Shown here: positions 25,162 through 33,100 of the stretch, piece after piece
Position numbering within the stretch: position 1 is the first letter of the stretch
Layout: each line of letters begins with the position of its first letter
NCBI RefSeq assembly: GCF_900117395.1
Contig: NZ_FPEG01000003.1
Coordinates: 1,178,001 to 1,242,000 of the forward strand
Reading direction: 5' to 3'
DNA: 64,000 nucleotides
From: Agrococcus sp. Marseille-P2731
GTDB lineage: Bacteria; Actinomycetota; Actinomycetes; Actinomycetales; Microbacteriaceae
Notes under the pieces: model-generated
Seen by the model: only the letters and a program-made list of their open reading frames with translations
Database searches by the model: none
What the model was told of the DNA's origin: nothing
Translations under genes and position numbers: made by a program

Positions 25162-25729
25162 GCAGGGCTACCCGCCGCAGGGCCACCCGCAGCAGCCGCA
25201 GGGCTACCCACAGCCGCAGGGCCACCCGCAGCAGCCGCAGGGCTATCCGCAGCAGCCGCAGGGCTACGCGCCCGCCGCCTTCCCGCTGCGCCCGTCGACC
25301 GGTGTGCGCCACTGGGCGCTGCAGCTGCTCTCCTACCTCCCCATCCCGCTCCTGCCGCTGCTGATCGTGCCGCTCGTGCTGCTGGGCCTGCGCAGCAGCG
25401 CGGTGCGCAACGGCGGCGTCGACGAGGCGAACTCCCGCGGCGCGCTGAACTGGTCGTTCACGTGGCTGGCCTCGGTGGTGGTGACCGCGACGCTGCACTT
25501 CGTGCTGCTCTTCGTCCTCACGAGCGGCGGCAGCGTCTCCGGCTCGTCGCCGCAGGGCATCGTGCTCGCGATCACCGCGAGCCTGCTGGGCATCGCGTAC
25601 ATCGGCGGCGGCATCATGACGCTCGTCAACCTCGTGCGCGGCTGGTCCGCCGCCGCCCGCGGCGAAGCGGTCGGCCCGCTGCTCGCGATCCCGTTCCTGC
25701 GCGCTCCTCGCACCCCCCTGCACGGCTGA
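25154..25729 (+). CDS. DUF4870-like membrane protein with Gln/Pro-rich N-terminal repeats
   Basis: A 191-residue protein whose first 40 residues are a tandem repeat of the type GHPQQPQGYPQ, encoded by repeated DNA at about 25170-25270. Three or four membrane segments follow, with the DUF4870-like stretch VDEANSRGALNWSFTWL. Such proteins have no assigned function; the N-terminal tail is probably a disordered cytoplasmic region. Its ATG overlaps the lyase stop by eight bases. Despite that overlap it has no evident link to sugar catabolism and may just be read through. Confidence 0.75.
   Translation: MPEQGYPPQGHPQQPQGYPQPQGHPQQPQGYPQQPQGYAPAAFPLRPSTGVRHWALQLLSYLPIPLLPLLIVPLVLLGLRSSAVRNGGVDEANSRGALNWSFTWLASVVVTATLHFVLLFVLTSGGSVSGSSPQGIVLAITASLLGIAYIGGGIMTLVNLVRGWSAAARGEAVGPLLAIPFLRAPRTPLHG
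25170..25270 (+). repeat. Tandem coding repeat (Gly-His/Tyr-Pro-Gln)
   Basis: Units of CAGGGCYACCCGCAGCAGCCG and close variants repeat in frame, encoding QGHPQQP / QGYPQQP. The variation is mostly C/T changes that switch His and Tyr. It is a simple low-complexity coding repeat. Confidence 0.7.
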
Positions 25730-25767
25730 GCAGCGCCCCGCGGTGCGCCCTCCGGGGTGCCGTGGCG

Positions 25768-25773
25768 TAGGAT
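25768..25773 (+). promoter_or_regulatory. -10 box TAGGAT for tRNA-Gly
   Basis: TAGGAT lies 23 bases before the first base of the tRNA, a reasonable position for the tRNA promoter; no clear -35 box. Confidence 0.35.
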
Positions 25774-25796
25774 GGGCGCAGCCGCTTCGGCGGTGC

Positions 25797-25870
25797 GCGG
25801 ATGTAGTTCAATGGCAGAACTTCAGCTTCCCAAGCTGATAGCGCGGGTTCGATTCCCGTCATCCGCTCCA
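25797..25870 (+). tRNA. tRNA-Gly (anticodon CCC)
   Basis: A complete cloverleaf: acceptor stem GCGGATG/CATCCGC (7 of 7 pairs), D arm GTTC...GAAC, anticodon stem TCAGC/GCTGA with loop TTCCCAA, T arm with GTTCGATTC, discriminator T, and CCA encoded at 25868-25870. It reads GGG codons. It stands alone between two protein genes. Confidence 0.96.
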
Positions 25871-25930
25871 GACCGCAGCGCATCCGTCGTCGACATGCGC
25901 GCGAAACAGCACATCTGCCACGGTGGAGGC

Positions 25931-26521
25931 ATGGAGCAAGCACCGATCACGGTCGCGATCGAGCGCGTCGTCGATCCGCGCATGGATCGCTACGCGCAGG
26001 CGTGGGCCCAGCACGGGGTCGACCTCGCCTCGCGCTTCGAGGGGTTCCTGGGTGCCGGATGGGTGCGCGAGTCGCGCCGCACGCAGCGCTGGCACATGAT
26101 CTACCGCTTCGAGGATCGAGTCACCCTCGACGCGTGGGAGCAGAGCCCGGAGCGCCAGCAGTGGATCGCCGGCGGCGCCAGCTTCGCCAAGGAGTCGCGC
26201 GTCGAGCGGCGCTCCGGCATCGAGGGGTGGTTCGACGCTCCCGCAGGCGTGGTGGTCGAGGACGACGCGAGGGTCGAGATCCGGCAGGTGACGGCGGCGC
26301 CGCCGGTGTGGAAGCAGATGATCGTCGTGTGGCTCGCGTTCTTCCCGATGAACGTGCTCGTGACCTGGCTGCTCGGGCTCATCCCGGGGTTCGGCGAGCT
26401 GGCGCTCCCGCTCCGGCTGCTCGTCTCGACCGTGATCCTGACGCCGATCATGGTGGGCCTGATCCTGCCCTTCATCACCCGGCTCGCGGCCCCGTGGCTG
26501 CACCCGCGCCGCGAGCGCTGA
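25931..26521 (+). CDS. ABM-like domain protein with C-terminal membrane segments
   Basis: A 196-residue protein. The first 100 residues (PITVAIERVVDPRMDRYAQA, then GWVRESRRTQRWHMIYRF and LDAWEQSPERQQWI) resemble the dimeric ferredoxin-like fold of antibiotic-biosynthesis monooxygenases. Two or three membrane helices follow (MIVVWLAFFPMNVLVTWLLG and LLVSTVILTPIMVGLILPF). Fusions of this type are found in many bacteria without known function. A CACGGT box six bases before ATG 25931 suggests a leaderless start; the GGAGG there is too close to be a normal ribosome site. Confidence 0.78.
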   Translation: MEQAPITVAIERVVDPRMDRYAQAWAQHGVDLASRFEGFLGAGWVRESRRTQRWHMIYRFEDRVTLDAWEQSPERQQWIAGGASFAKESRVERRSGIEGWFDAPAGVVVEDDARVEIRQVTAAPPVWKQMIVVWLAFFPMNVLVTWLLGLIPGFGELALPLRLLVSTVILTPIMVGLILPFITRLAAPWLHPRRER

Positions 26522-26525
26522 GAGC

Positions 26526-27941
26526 TCAGGCAGGTCGCCCGTAGGCCTCGAGCCAGCGGAGCCAGACCTCGCTGACGGTGGGGTAGGAGGGGACGGCGTG
26601 CCAGAGCCGGTCGATCGGGACCTCCCCGACGATCGCGATGGTCGCCGAGTGCAGCAGCTCGGCGACATCCGGGCCGACGAACGTCGCGCCGATGAGGATC
26701 CCGCGGTCCTCGTCGACGATCGCCCGCGCCGAGCCCTCGTAGTGGTCCGAATGCGTGGAGGCGCCGGCGACGCTCGAGAGGTCGTAGTCGAGCACGCGGA
26801 TGCGGCGACCGGCCGCGCGCGCCGCGGCCTCGGTGAGGCCGACGGACGCCACCTCCGGATCGGTGAAGGTCACCTGGGGCACGTGCTCGTGGTCCGCCGT
26901 CGCGACGTGTGCACCCCACGGCTCGTCGTGGATCGGCGCCCCCTTCGCGCGCGCGACGATCACGTCGCCGGCCGCCCGGGCCTGGTACTTGCCCTGGTGG
27001 GTGAGCAGCGCGCGGTGGTTGACGTCGCCGACCGCGTACAGCCAGTCGAAGCCCCGCACGAGCATGGTGTCGTCGACGTCGAGCCAGGCTCCCGGCTCGA
27101 TGCCGATGCGGTCGAGCCCGAGGTCGCCCGTGCGCGGCGTCCGACCCACGGCGACCAGCACCTCGTCCGCGACGACGCGCTCGCCGTTCGAGAGGTCCAG
27201 CTGCGCTGCCTCGCCGACGCGGCGTGCTCCGCGCACCTCGGCGCCGGCGAGGATGCGCACGCCCAGCTCCTCGAGGGATGCCGAGACCATCTCACCGACG
27301 AACGGCTCCATCTGCTGCAGCAGCGCACCGCGCACGATGAGGGTGACGCGCGAGCCCAGACCGGCATAGGCAGTCGCCATCTCGGCGCCGACGACGCCGC
27401 CGCCGAGGATCGCCAGCGAGGCCGGGACCTGCTTCGCGGTCGTGGCCTCGCGGCTCGTCCACGGCTCGATCTCGCGCAGGCCCGGGATGTCGGGCAGCAA
27501 CGCCGCGGAGCCGGTGGCGATCACCACTGCGTGCCGGGCCGTGAGCTCCGTGACGGTGCCGTCCGGCGCCGTCACGCGGAGCCGCTTGGCACCGGTGAGC
27601 TCTGCGTGGCCGCGCACGAGGTCGATCCCCGCGCCGTCCAGCCACCGCACCTGGGAAGCATCGTCGCGGTCGTTCGTGATCCGGTCCCGCCGGCGCAGCA
27701 CCGCGGCCGCATCCACCCCGCCCGTGACGGCCTGCTTCGCGCCGTCCACATCCTGCGCGGCCCGCAGCGCAGCGGCGCTGCGCAGCAGCGCCTTCGACGG
27801 CATGCAGGCCCAGTAGGAGCACTCGCCGCCGACCAGCTCGGCCTCGACGATGGCGGTGGTCATGCCGCCCTGCACCGCGCGATCGGCGACGTTCTCGCCC
27901 ACCGCACCGGCACCGATCACGATGACGTCGTACTCGGACAT
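26526..27941 (-). CDS. FAD-dependent pyridine nucleotide-disulfide oxidoreductase
   Basis: A 471-residue flavoprotein of the dihydrolipoamide dehydrogenase / mercuric reductase group. VIVIGAGAVGENVA is the FAD dinucleotide fold, GGECSYWACMPSKALLR holds the redox pair C41/C46, LAILGGGVVGAEMA binds NAD(P)H, and LYAVGDVN is the second FAD motif. The C-terminal interface has HAVPSYPTVSEVW, a longer form of the usual HxHPTxSE catalytic region. There are no mercury or lipoyl genes nearby, and the CSYWAC spacing motif differs from CLNVGC/CxNxGC. The reaction partner is unknown. A run of G about seven bases before ATG 27941 serves as ribosome site. Confidence 0.87.
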   Translation of the reverse strand: MSEYDVIVIGAGAVGENVADRAVQGGMTTAIVEAELVGGECSYWACMPSKALLRSAAALRAAQDVDGAKQAVTGGVDAAAVLRRRDRITNDRDDASQVRWLDGAGIDLVRGHAELTGAKRLRVTAPDGTVTELTARHAVVIATGSAALLPDIPGLREIEPWTSREATTAKQVPASLAILGGGVVGAEMATAYAGLGSRVTLIVRGALLQQMEPFVGEMVSASLEELGVRILAGAEVRGARRVGEAAQLDLSNGERVVADEVLVAVGRTPRTGDLGLDRIGIEPGAWLDVDDTMLVRGFDWLYAVGDVNHRALLTHQGKYQARAAGDVIVARAKGAPIHDEPWGAHVATADHEHVPQVTFTDPEVASVGLTEAAARAAGRRIRVLDYDLSSVAGASTHSDHYEGSARAIVDEDRGILIGATFVGPDVAELLHSATIAIVGEVPIDRLWHAVPSYPTVSEVWLRWLEAYGRPA

Positions 27942-28058
27942 GTCCGCCCCCTTGCTCCGCGCTCAGCGACCGCCGAGATCGCGCCAACCACACCGTACGT
28001 CGTGGGGTCGGTGCGCGGTCAACGCCTCGACCCGGATCGCGCGCTCATCGCATGCGTC

Positions 28059-28064
28059 TACGCT
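28059..28064 (+). promoter_or_regulatory. -10 box TACGCT for the DUF2993 gene
   Basis: TACGCT lies six bases before ATG 28071 without a ribosome site between; leaderless pattern. Confidence 0.5.
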
Positions 28065-28070
28065 CTCCCC

Positions 28071-28847
28071 ATGACTGCGAGCTCCAGCGGCGAGGGCCGA
28101 GCCCAGCCCCGCCGCGGGCGCTGGCTCATCGTGCTCGGCGTCGTCCTGGTGGTGATCGCCGCGCTCGCGGTGGCCGCCGAGCTCATCGCCCGCCAGGTGG
28201 TGCCCGACACCGTCCGATCCACCGTCGTCGAGCAGCTCGGGCTGCCCGCCGAGCAGCCGATGGAGGTCGAGGTCGACGGCATCCTCGTGCCGCAGCTCAT
28301 CGCCGGCGTGCTCACCGACGTGCGCATCGCCTCCGACGACGTGACGGTCGGCTCCTTCAGCGGCGACGTCACCGCGCACGCCGAGGGCGTCCCGATCCGG
28401 GGTGGAGCGGCCGAGGGCGGCACGGCCGAGGTGCGCATGAGCACCGAGCAGCTGCGGTCGCTGCTCGCCACGATCGACGGCTTCCCCGCCGAGTCGATCG
28501 AGCTCGAGGGGCCGAACGTCACGGCCTCCACCGAGGTCGACCTGCTCGGCGCCACCATCCCGCTCGGACTCGTGCTCGCGCCCAGCGCCGCCGGCGGCGA
28601 CCTCCTCCTCGCGCCCGTCGAGGGCACGGTCGGCGAGGTGACGGTGACCGCAGACCAGCTGCGGCAGCAGCTCGGCGGCCTCCTCGAGCCGCTGCTGCAG
28701 GAGCGCAGCGTCTGCATCGCCTCGTCCCTCCCCGCAGCGCTGACGCTGCAGTCGATCGAGGTCGTCGACGACGAGCTGGTCGCGGGCTTCGCCATCGACG
28801 GCGGCATCATCAGCGACCCCGCGCTGCAGGCCAACGGCAGCTGCTGA
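28071..28847 (+). CDS. LmeA-like phospholipid-binding protein (DUF2993)
   Basis: A 258-residue envelope protein. A short basic cytoplasmic lead is followed by one strong membrane helix (WLIVLGVVLVVIAALAVAAELIA), and the rest is the DUF2993 fold, which in mycobacterial LmeA binds phospholipid and supports lipoglycan mannan elongation. The body is acidic and beta-rich, with conserved-looking VEVDGILVPQLIAG and VTADQLRQQLGG. No signal peptidase site is evident, so it is probably membrane-anchored facing outward. ATG 28071 follows a TACGCT box by six bases. Confidence 0.83.
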   Translation: MTASSSGEGRAQPRRGRWLIVLGVVLVVIAALAVAAELIARQVVPDTVRSTVVEQLGLPAEQPMEVEVDGILVPQLIAGVLTDVRIASDDVTVGSFSGDVTAHAEGVPIRGGAAEGGTAEVRMSTEQLRSLLATIDGFPAESIELEGPNVTASTEVDLLGATIPLGLVLAPSAAGGDLLLAPVEGTVGEVTVTADQLRQQLGGLLEPLLQERSVCIASSLPAALTLQSIEVVDDELVAGFAIDGGIISDPALQANGSC

Positions 28848-28855
28848 GCGGAGGC

Positions 28856-29398
28856 TCAGTCGGGCAGCGCCAGCGGCTCGAGCACCCCCAGCTCGAGCCA
28901 CGTCATCGGAGCGATGACCGACAGCGCTGCGATGAGCGCGAGCGCCAGCACCACCACGACGTACTGCACGCGGCGCCGCCCGTGCGAGATGCGCCGGAAC
29001 CCCCACGCGATCGGCAGCCCGACGAGCGCCACCATGATCGCGATCGTGGGCGCCACCCAGTGCGGCACCCACGCGAGGGCCGCGAGCAGCGCGAGCCCGA
29101 CGGCGATCGGCAGCATCGACGGCTCCCTGCGCGCGGCAGCAGCCTCCTCGGGCGGTGCGATCCACGGCACGGTGGGCGGTGTGAGCTCCGAGGCAGGCAC
29201 GGCGGATGCCTCGGTCGACGCACGGGGCCGCAGCACGTCGCGGGTCCACGGTGCCGCTGCCGAGGCACTCGGCTGCTGCTCCTCGGCGCCGCTCGCGCTC
29301 GGCTCGTCCGCACGAGCGCGCCGCGCCTCCGCCTCGCCGCGCGCAGCGGGATGCCCCGGCGGCGCCCACCGCCGGGCGTCCTCGTCGCGCTCGCCCAC
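28856..29398 (-). CDS. Membrane protein of unknown function
   Basis: A 180-residue protein I do not recognise. The first 95 residues are hydrophilic, rich in Glu, Ala, Arg and Pro and likely disordered. Three membrane helices follow (MLPIAVGLALLAALAWVPHW, APTIAIMVALVGLPIAW and VQYVVVVLALALIAALSVIA), the middle pair joined by a basic loop RRISHGRRR. GTG 29398 is chosen because a GAAGAT box lies six bases upstream, matching the leaderless pattern; the long frame upstream is antisense to the EamA gene. It is convergent with DUF2993. Confidence 0.65.
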   Translation of the reverse strand: MGERDEDARRWAPPGHPAARGEAEARRARADEPSASGAEEQQPSASAAAPWTRDVLRPRASTEASAVPASELTPPTVPWIAPPEEAAAARREPSMLPIAVGLALLAALAWVPHWVAPTIAIMVALVGLPIAWGFRRISHGRRRVQYVVVVLALALIAALSVIAPMTWLELGVLEPLALPD

Positions 29399-29433
29399 GC
29401 ATCCATCTTCGCAGTCGGGCCAGCAGCCCGTGC

Positions 29434-30363
29434 CTATGGCACCAGCGGCACCTGGCCCGTCTGGGGCGGCATCGCCCGCCCGCGCGCCGCGGTCACCGCG
29501 ACGCCCGCGGAGGCGACGATGACGAGCGCGATCGCGAGCAGGTCCCAAGCCGTCAGCAGCTCGCTCAGCACGAGGAACGCGAAGATCGCCGCGGCCGCCG
29601 GCTCCGCCGCCATCATGATGCCGAACACGCGCGTGGGCACGCGGCGCAGCGCCAGCATCTCGAGCCCGTAGGCGATCGCGCTGGAGAGCATGGCGACGCC
29701 GAACGCCGGCAGCAGCACGCTCGCATCGGCCGCGACCGAGCCCACCGCGCCGACGATGCCGAAGGGCAGCACCGCGACGGTCGCGATGACGAGCGCCCCG
29801 GCGAGGCCGCCGACGCCGGGCACGTGCCTGCCGACCGATGCCGAGGCGAGGATGTACGCCGCCCAGCATCCGCCCGCGGCGAGCGCGAGCACCACGCCGA
29901 TCGGGTCGAGGTCGCCGCCCACCGACTGCACGCCGATGACGCCGACGCCGACGGCCGCGAGCCCCACCCAGGCGACGTCGATGGCCCGGCGCGACTGCAC
30001 GAGCGCCAGCACGAGCGGCCCGATCAGCTCGAGCGTCACGGCCACGGCGATCGGGATGCGCGGCAGCGCCAGGTAGAACAGCAGGTTCATCGCCGCGAGC
30101 GACAGCCCGAGCAGCACGATCGAGCGCCACGCCGCGCGGTTCCACGAGCGGATGCGCGGCCGCGCCACGAGCAGCATCACCAGGGCCGCGAACGCGAGCC
30201 GCAGCAGCGTCAGCCCGGCCGGGTCGATGCGGTCGAACAGCGTCTTCGCGATCGACGCGCCGAACTGCACCGACGCGATGGCGCAGAGCACGAGCGCGAC
30301 GCCCGCCAGCATGCCGCTGCCTCGTACGCCGCTGCCGCCGCTGCTGCTGGGGTCGCCTGCCAC
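29434..30363 (-). CDS. EamA-family transporter (RhtA-like amino acid/metabolite exporter)
   Basis: A 309-residue drug/metabolite transporter with ten hydrophobic helices in two EamA repeats. The first repeat has DPAGLTLLRLAFAALVM and IPIAVAVTLELIGPLVLAL, and the second SSAIAYGLEMLALRRVPTRVFGIMMAAEPAAAAI, which is the pattern of the threonine/homoserine exporter branch. GTG 30363 has TAGGCT six bases upstream, so the transcript is probably leaderless. Export of an amino acid or related metabolite is likely. Confidence 0.88.
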   Translation of the reverse strand: MAGDPSSSGGSGVRGSGMLAGVALVLCAIASVQFGASIAKTLFDRIDPAGLTLLRLAFAALVMLLVARPRIRSWNRAAWRSIVLLGLSLAAMNLLFYLALPRIPIAVAVTLELIGPLVLALVQSRRAIDVAWVGLAAVGVGVIGVQSVGGDLDPIGVVLALAAGGCWAAYILASASVGRHVPGVGGLAGALVIATVAVLPFGIVGAVGSVAADASVLLPAFGVAMLSSAIAYGLEMLALRRVPTRVFGIMMAAEPAAAAIFAFLVLSELLTAWDLLAIALVIVASAGVAVTAARGRAMPPQTGQVPLVP

Positions 30364-30369
30364 CGCCTC

Positions 30370-30375
30370 AGCCTA
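30370..30375 (-). promoter_or_regulatory. -10 box TAGGCT for the EamA gene
   Basis: On the minus strand TAGGCT lies six bases before GTG 30363; leaderless pattern. Confidence 0.5.
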
Positions 30376-30474
30376 GGGCCGGCCCGGAGGGCCAGCGGCG
30401 CGGGCCTCATCCGCTCGGCTGATCTTTCGGGCGGGGCGCCGCGCGCGGCACCCGTTCGCGGGCAGGATGTGGCC

Positions 30475-31542
30475 ATGCAGCCTCCGCAGCCTCCGGCAGC
30501 GCCCGGCGACTCGGGCGTGCCCGAGCCGATCCGCGCATCCGCCCCGCCCGTCTTCGTCGACCCGCTGCTGCAGCAGGAGCCGCCGCCCGGCCCCGACGCG
30601 GGCGGCATCGTCGTCGAGCGCGTCGTGCGCAGCTTCGGCAGCGTGCAGGCGGTGCGGCAGATGACGTTCCACGCGAAGCCGGGCCGCGTGACCGGCCTCA
30701 TCGGCCCCAACGGCGCTGGCAAGACGACGCTGCTGCTCATGCTCGCCTCGCTGCTCGCGCCCGATGCCGGCACGATCCGCATCGACGGCGCCGACCCGGT
30801 GCGCGACCCGCGCGCGGTGCGGCGCGCGATGGGCTGGATGCCGGATGTGCTGGGCTCCTGGCGCACGCTCACGCCCCACACGATCCTCACGACCGTCGGC
30901 AGGCTCCATGGCATGCAGAGGGCCGCGGCGAGCGAGCGGGCCGACGAGCTGATCATCATGGCGAGGCTCGAGGAGCTCGCCGACCGCCCGAGCCGCGTGC
31001 TCTCGCGCGGCCAGCAGCAGCGCCTCGGCCTCGCGCGCGCCCTCATGCACCGACCGCGCGTGCTGCTGCTCGACGAGCCGGCTGCCGGCCTCGACCCCAC
31101 CTCGCGCGTCGAGCTGCGCGAGCTGCTGCGCGACTTCGCCGCCGAGGGCGGCACCGTGCTCATCTCCAGCCACGACCTCTCAGAGCTGGATGAGATGGCG
31201 CAGGATGCCGTGTTCGTCGACCGCGGCGAGGTCGTGGGCGGCGAGCGGCTCGTGCTCGCGAAGCAGGCCTCGCGCGAGTGGCGCATCAAGGCGCTCGCCC
31301 GTGACGCCGCGCCCACGGCAGCGCTCAGTTACCAGCTCGCGAACATCGGCGTCGCCTTCGATCGCGTCCGCATCGACGGCGACGTCGCCCACGTCGCGCT
31401 CGACAGCGACGCCGACGCGGCGGATGTGCTGGCGCGGCTCGTGCAGGCGGGCGTGCCGGTGACGCACTTCGCGCCGGCGGTCGGCGACATCGAGCGCACC
31501 TACCTGGGGCTCTCCAGCGGCAACCACGGAGGTGCACGATGA
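30475..31542 (+). CDS. ABC transporter ATP-binding protein
   Basis: A 355-residue ATPase of the drug/lipid exporter type. Walker A is LIGPNGAGKTTLLLML, the signature is the slightly altered LSRGQQQRLGLARAL, Walker B is VLLLDEPAAGLDP, and the H loop is ISSHDLSELD. A Pro-rich lead of about 45 residues precedes the ABC fold, and a 100-residue C-terminal domain follows it, as in CcmA-like exporters. A CAGGAT box six bases before ATG 30475 suggests a leaderless start. It overlaps the permease gene by four bases (ATGA), so the two form one exporter. Confidence 0.9.
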   Translation: MQPPQPPAAPGDSGVPEPIRASAPPVFVDPLLQQEPPPGPDAGGIVVERVVRSFGSVQAVRQMTFHAKPGRVTGLIGPNGAGKTTLLLMLASLLAPDAGTIRIDGADPVRDPRAVRRAMGWMPDVLGSWRTLTPHTILTTVGRLHGMQRAAASERADELIIMARLEELADRPSRVLSRGQQQRLGLARALMHRPRVLLLDEPAAGLDPTSRVELRELLRDFAAEGGTVLISSHDLSELDEMAQDAVFVDRGEVVGGERLVLAKQASREWRIKALARDAAPTAALSYQLANIGVAFDRVRIDGDVAHVALDSDADAADVLARLVQAGVPVTHFAPAVGDIERTYLGLSSGNHGGAR

Positions 31543-32573
31543 ACGGCTGGATGCGCATGCTCGGCGTCGTCATCGGGCTCGAGCTGCGGCAGCGAGTGCG
31601 CTCCGTGGCCTGGTACGTGCTGCTCGGCATCGTGGCGCTCGTGGTCGGCGGCGTCATCGTGGTGCTGTTCCTGTCGCTCCAGGGCTACCAGCGCGACCTC
31701 GGCAACGCGATCTTCGCCATGACGATCTTCCTGGTGATGCTCGTCACCTCGCTCGTGACGCCCGCACTGTCGGGCAACGCGATCAACGGTGACCGCGACG
31801 CCGGCACGCTCGCCTCGACGCAGGTGACGCAGGTGACGAGCGCGCAGCTCGTGCTGGGGAAGGTCATCGGCTCCTGGATCGCCTCCCTCGGCTTCCTGGC
31901 CGTGTGCGTGCCCTTCATGGTCGCCTCCGCGCTGCTCGGCGGGTTGCGCATCGAGGCGGTGGCCATCTCGACCTCCCTGCTCGTGCTCGAGATCGGCGTC
32001 ATCTCCGCGATCGGCGTCGGCCTCTCCGGGGTGATCCGCAAGCCGGTGCTCTCCACCGTCGTCACCTACCTCGTGGTGGCCACCTTCTCGATCGGCACCC
32101 TGATCGGCTTCGCGGTCGGCTCGTTCGCCTTCCAGACCACGGAGACGCGCAACGAGATCGAGTACGGCTACGACGAGCAGACCGACGAGTCGACGTGCCG
32201 CGTGACCGACCGCACCTACGAGACGGTCGTGCAGCGGCCCGATCGCGCGTGGTGGCTGCTCGCCGCCAACCCCTACGTCATCGTCGCCGACGCCACCCCG
32301 CCGCAGCTGAACGCCGACGGGTACCCCGACGACCTCTTCGGCCAGATCGCCTTCGGCGTGCGCATCGCGCAGCTGCCGCCCATGGTCGAGTCGTGCGTCG
32401 GCTACAGCGAGCCGTTCGAGGATCCGTACAGCGACCTCTGGGAGCGCACGACGCCCAGCTGGTTCGTCGGCATGTCGATCCACGTGGCGCTCGCGGCGCT
32501 CGCGGTCTGGGGTGCGATCGCTGCGGTGCGCTCGCCCGCTCGCACCCTCGCGCCCGGCAGTCGCATCGCATGA
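31539..32573 (+). CDS. ABC-2 type transporter permease
   Basis: A 344-residue membrane protein with six predicted helices, the usual size for an ABC-2 permease. ALSGNAINGDRDAGTLASTQVT matches the conserved coupling segment between helices 2 and 3. A large loop of about 120 residues before the last helix (with two cysteines, STCRV and ESCVG, which might form a disulfide) faces outward. It is co-translated with the ATPase upstream and the YbaK-like gene downstream. The exported substrate is unknown. Confidence 0.87.
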   Translation: MNGWMRMLGVVIGLELRQRVRSVAWYVLLGIVALVVGGVIVVLFLSLQGYQRDLGNAIFAMTIFLVMLVTSLVTPALSGNAINGDRDAGTLASTQVTQVTSAQLVLGKVIGSWIASLGFLAVCVPFMVASALLGGLRIEAVAISTSLLVLEIGVISAIGVGLSGVIRKPVLSTVVTYLVVATFSIGTLIGFAVGSFAFQTTETRNEIEYGYDEQTDESTCRVTDRTYETVVQRPDRAWWLLAANPYVIVADATPPQLNADGYPDDLFGQIAFGVRIAQLPPMVESCVGYSEPFEDPYSDLWERTTPSWFVGMSIHVALAALAVWGAIAAVRSPARTLAPGSRIA

Positions 32574-33043
32574 CGCTCCCACCCAGGGCCGAAGGAGTCA
32601 GGGCGCAGCTGCTCGAGCACGGCATCGACCGGGAGATCATCCGGTTCCCCGAGGGGGTCCACACCGCGAAGGCCGCAGCGGCGGCGCTCGGCATCGAGGT
32701 GGGCGCGATCGCCAACTCGCTGATCTTCTGGATGTCCGATGCGCCGCTGCTCGTGATGACCTCCGGCCGGCATCGCGTCGACACGGCGGCGCTCGCGGAG
32801 CAGCTGGACGAGGGTGCGATCGAGCGCGCCACACCGGTGCAGGTGCGCGCTGCCACCGGCCAGGTCATCGGCGGTGTCGCGCCGCTGGGCCATCCCGCGC
32901 CCATCCGCACGATCGTCGACGTGGCGCTGCGGGACCACCCGCAGCTCTCGGCCGCGGCGGGCACGCCCGAGACGGTCTTCATGCTCAGCTACGACGAGCT
33001 GCTGCGCATCACCGGCGGCGAGGAGCGCGTCGTCGGCGACTGA
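32570..33043 (+). CDS. YbaK/EbsC-family aminoacyl-tRNA deacylase
   Basis: A 157-residue protein of the YbaK/ProX fold, which hydrolyses mischarged tRNAs such as Cys-tRNA(Pro) or Ala-tRNA(Pro). Typical parts are FPEGVHTAKAAAAALGIEVG, the strand ANSLIFW and the closing catalytic region GQVIGGVAPLGHPAPIRT, whose GGVxPxGH is the family signature. It overlaps the ABC permease stop by four bases; the functional link to the exporter is not obvious and may be simple operon packing. Confidence 0.88.
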   Translation: MTLPPRAEGVRAQLLEHGIDREIIRFPEGVHTAKAAAAALGIEVGAIANSLIFWMSDAPLLVMTSGRHRVDTAALAEQLDEGAIERATPVQVRAATGQVIGGVAPLGHPAPIRTIVDVALRDHPQLSAAAGTPETVFMLSYDELLRITGGEERVVGD

Positions 33044-33088
33044 GGACGGGGCCCGGCCGAGACTCAGGAGTTCGCCACTCGTCCCCCA

Positions 33089-33094
33089 TACACT
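33089..33094 (+). promoter_or_regulatory. -10 box TACACT for the trehalose operon
   Basis: TACACT lies six bases before GTG 33101 of glgX/treX, with no Shine-Dalgarno; the operon mRNA is probably leaderless. Confidence 0.5.
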
Positions 33095-33100
33095 CGCGGA

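Noticed and set aside
25170..25270. Regular repeats as a CRISPR array
   Set aside because: Units are contiguous, in frame and encode a Gln/Pro-rich tail; there are no spacers and no cas genes.
25626..25943. Minus-strand ORF with the peptide MTGIEPALSAWEAEVLPLNY
   Set aside because: It is the antisense translation of tRNA-Gly, a well-known false protein in many annotations.
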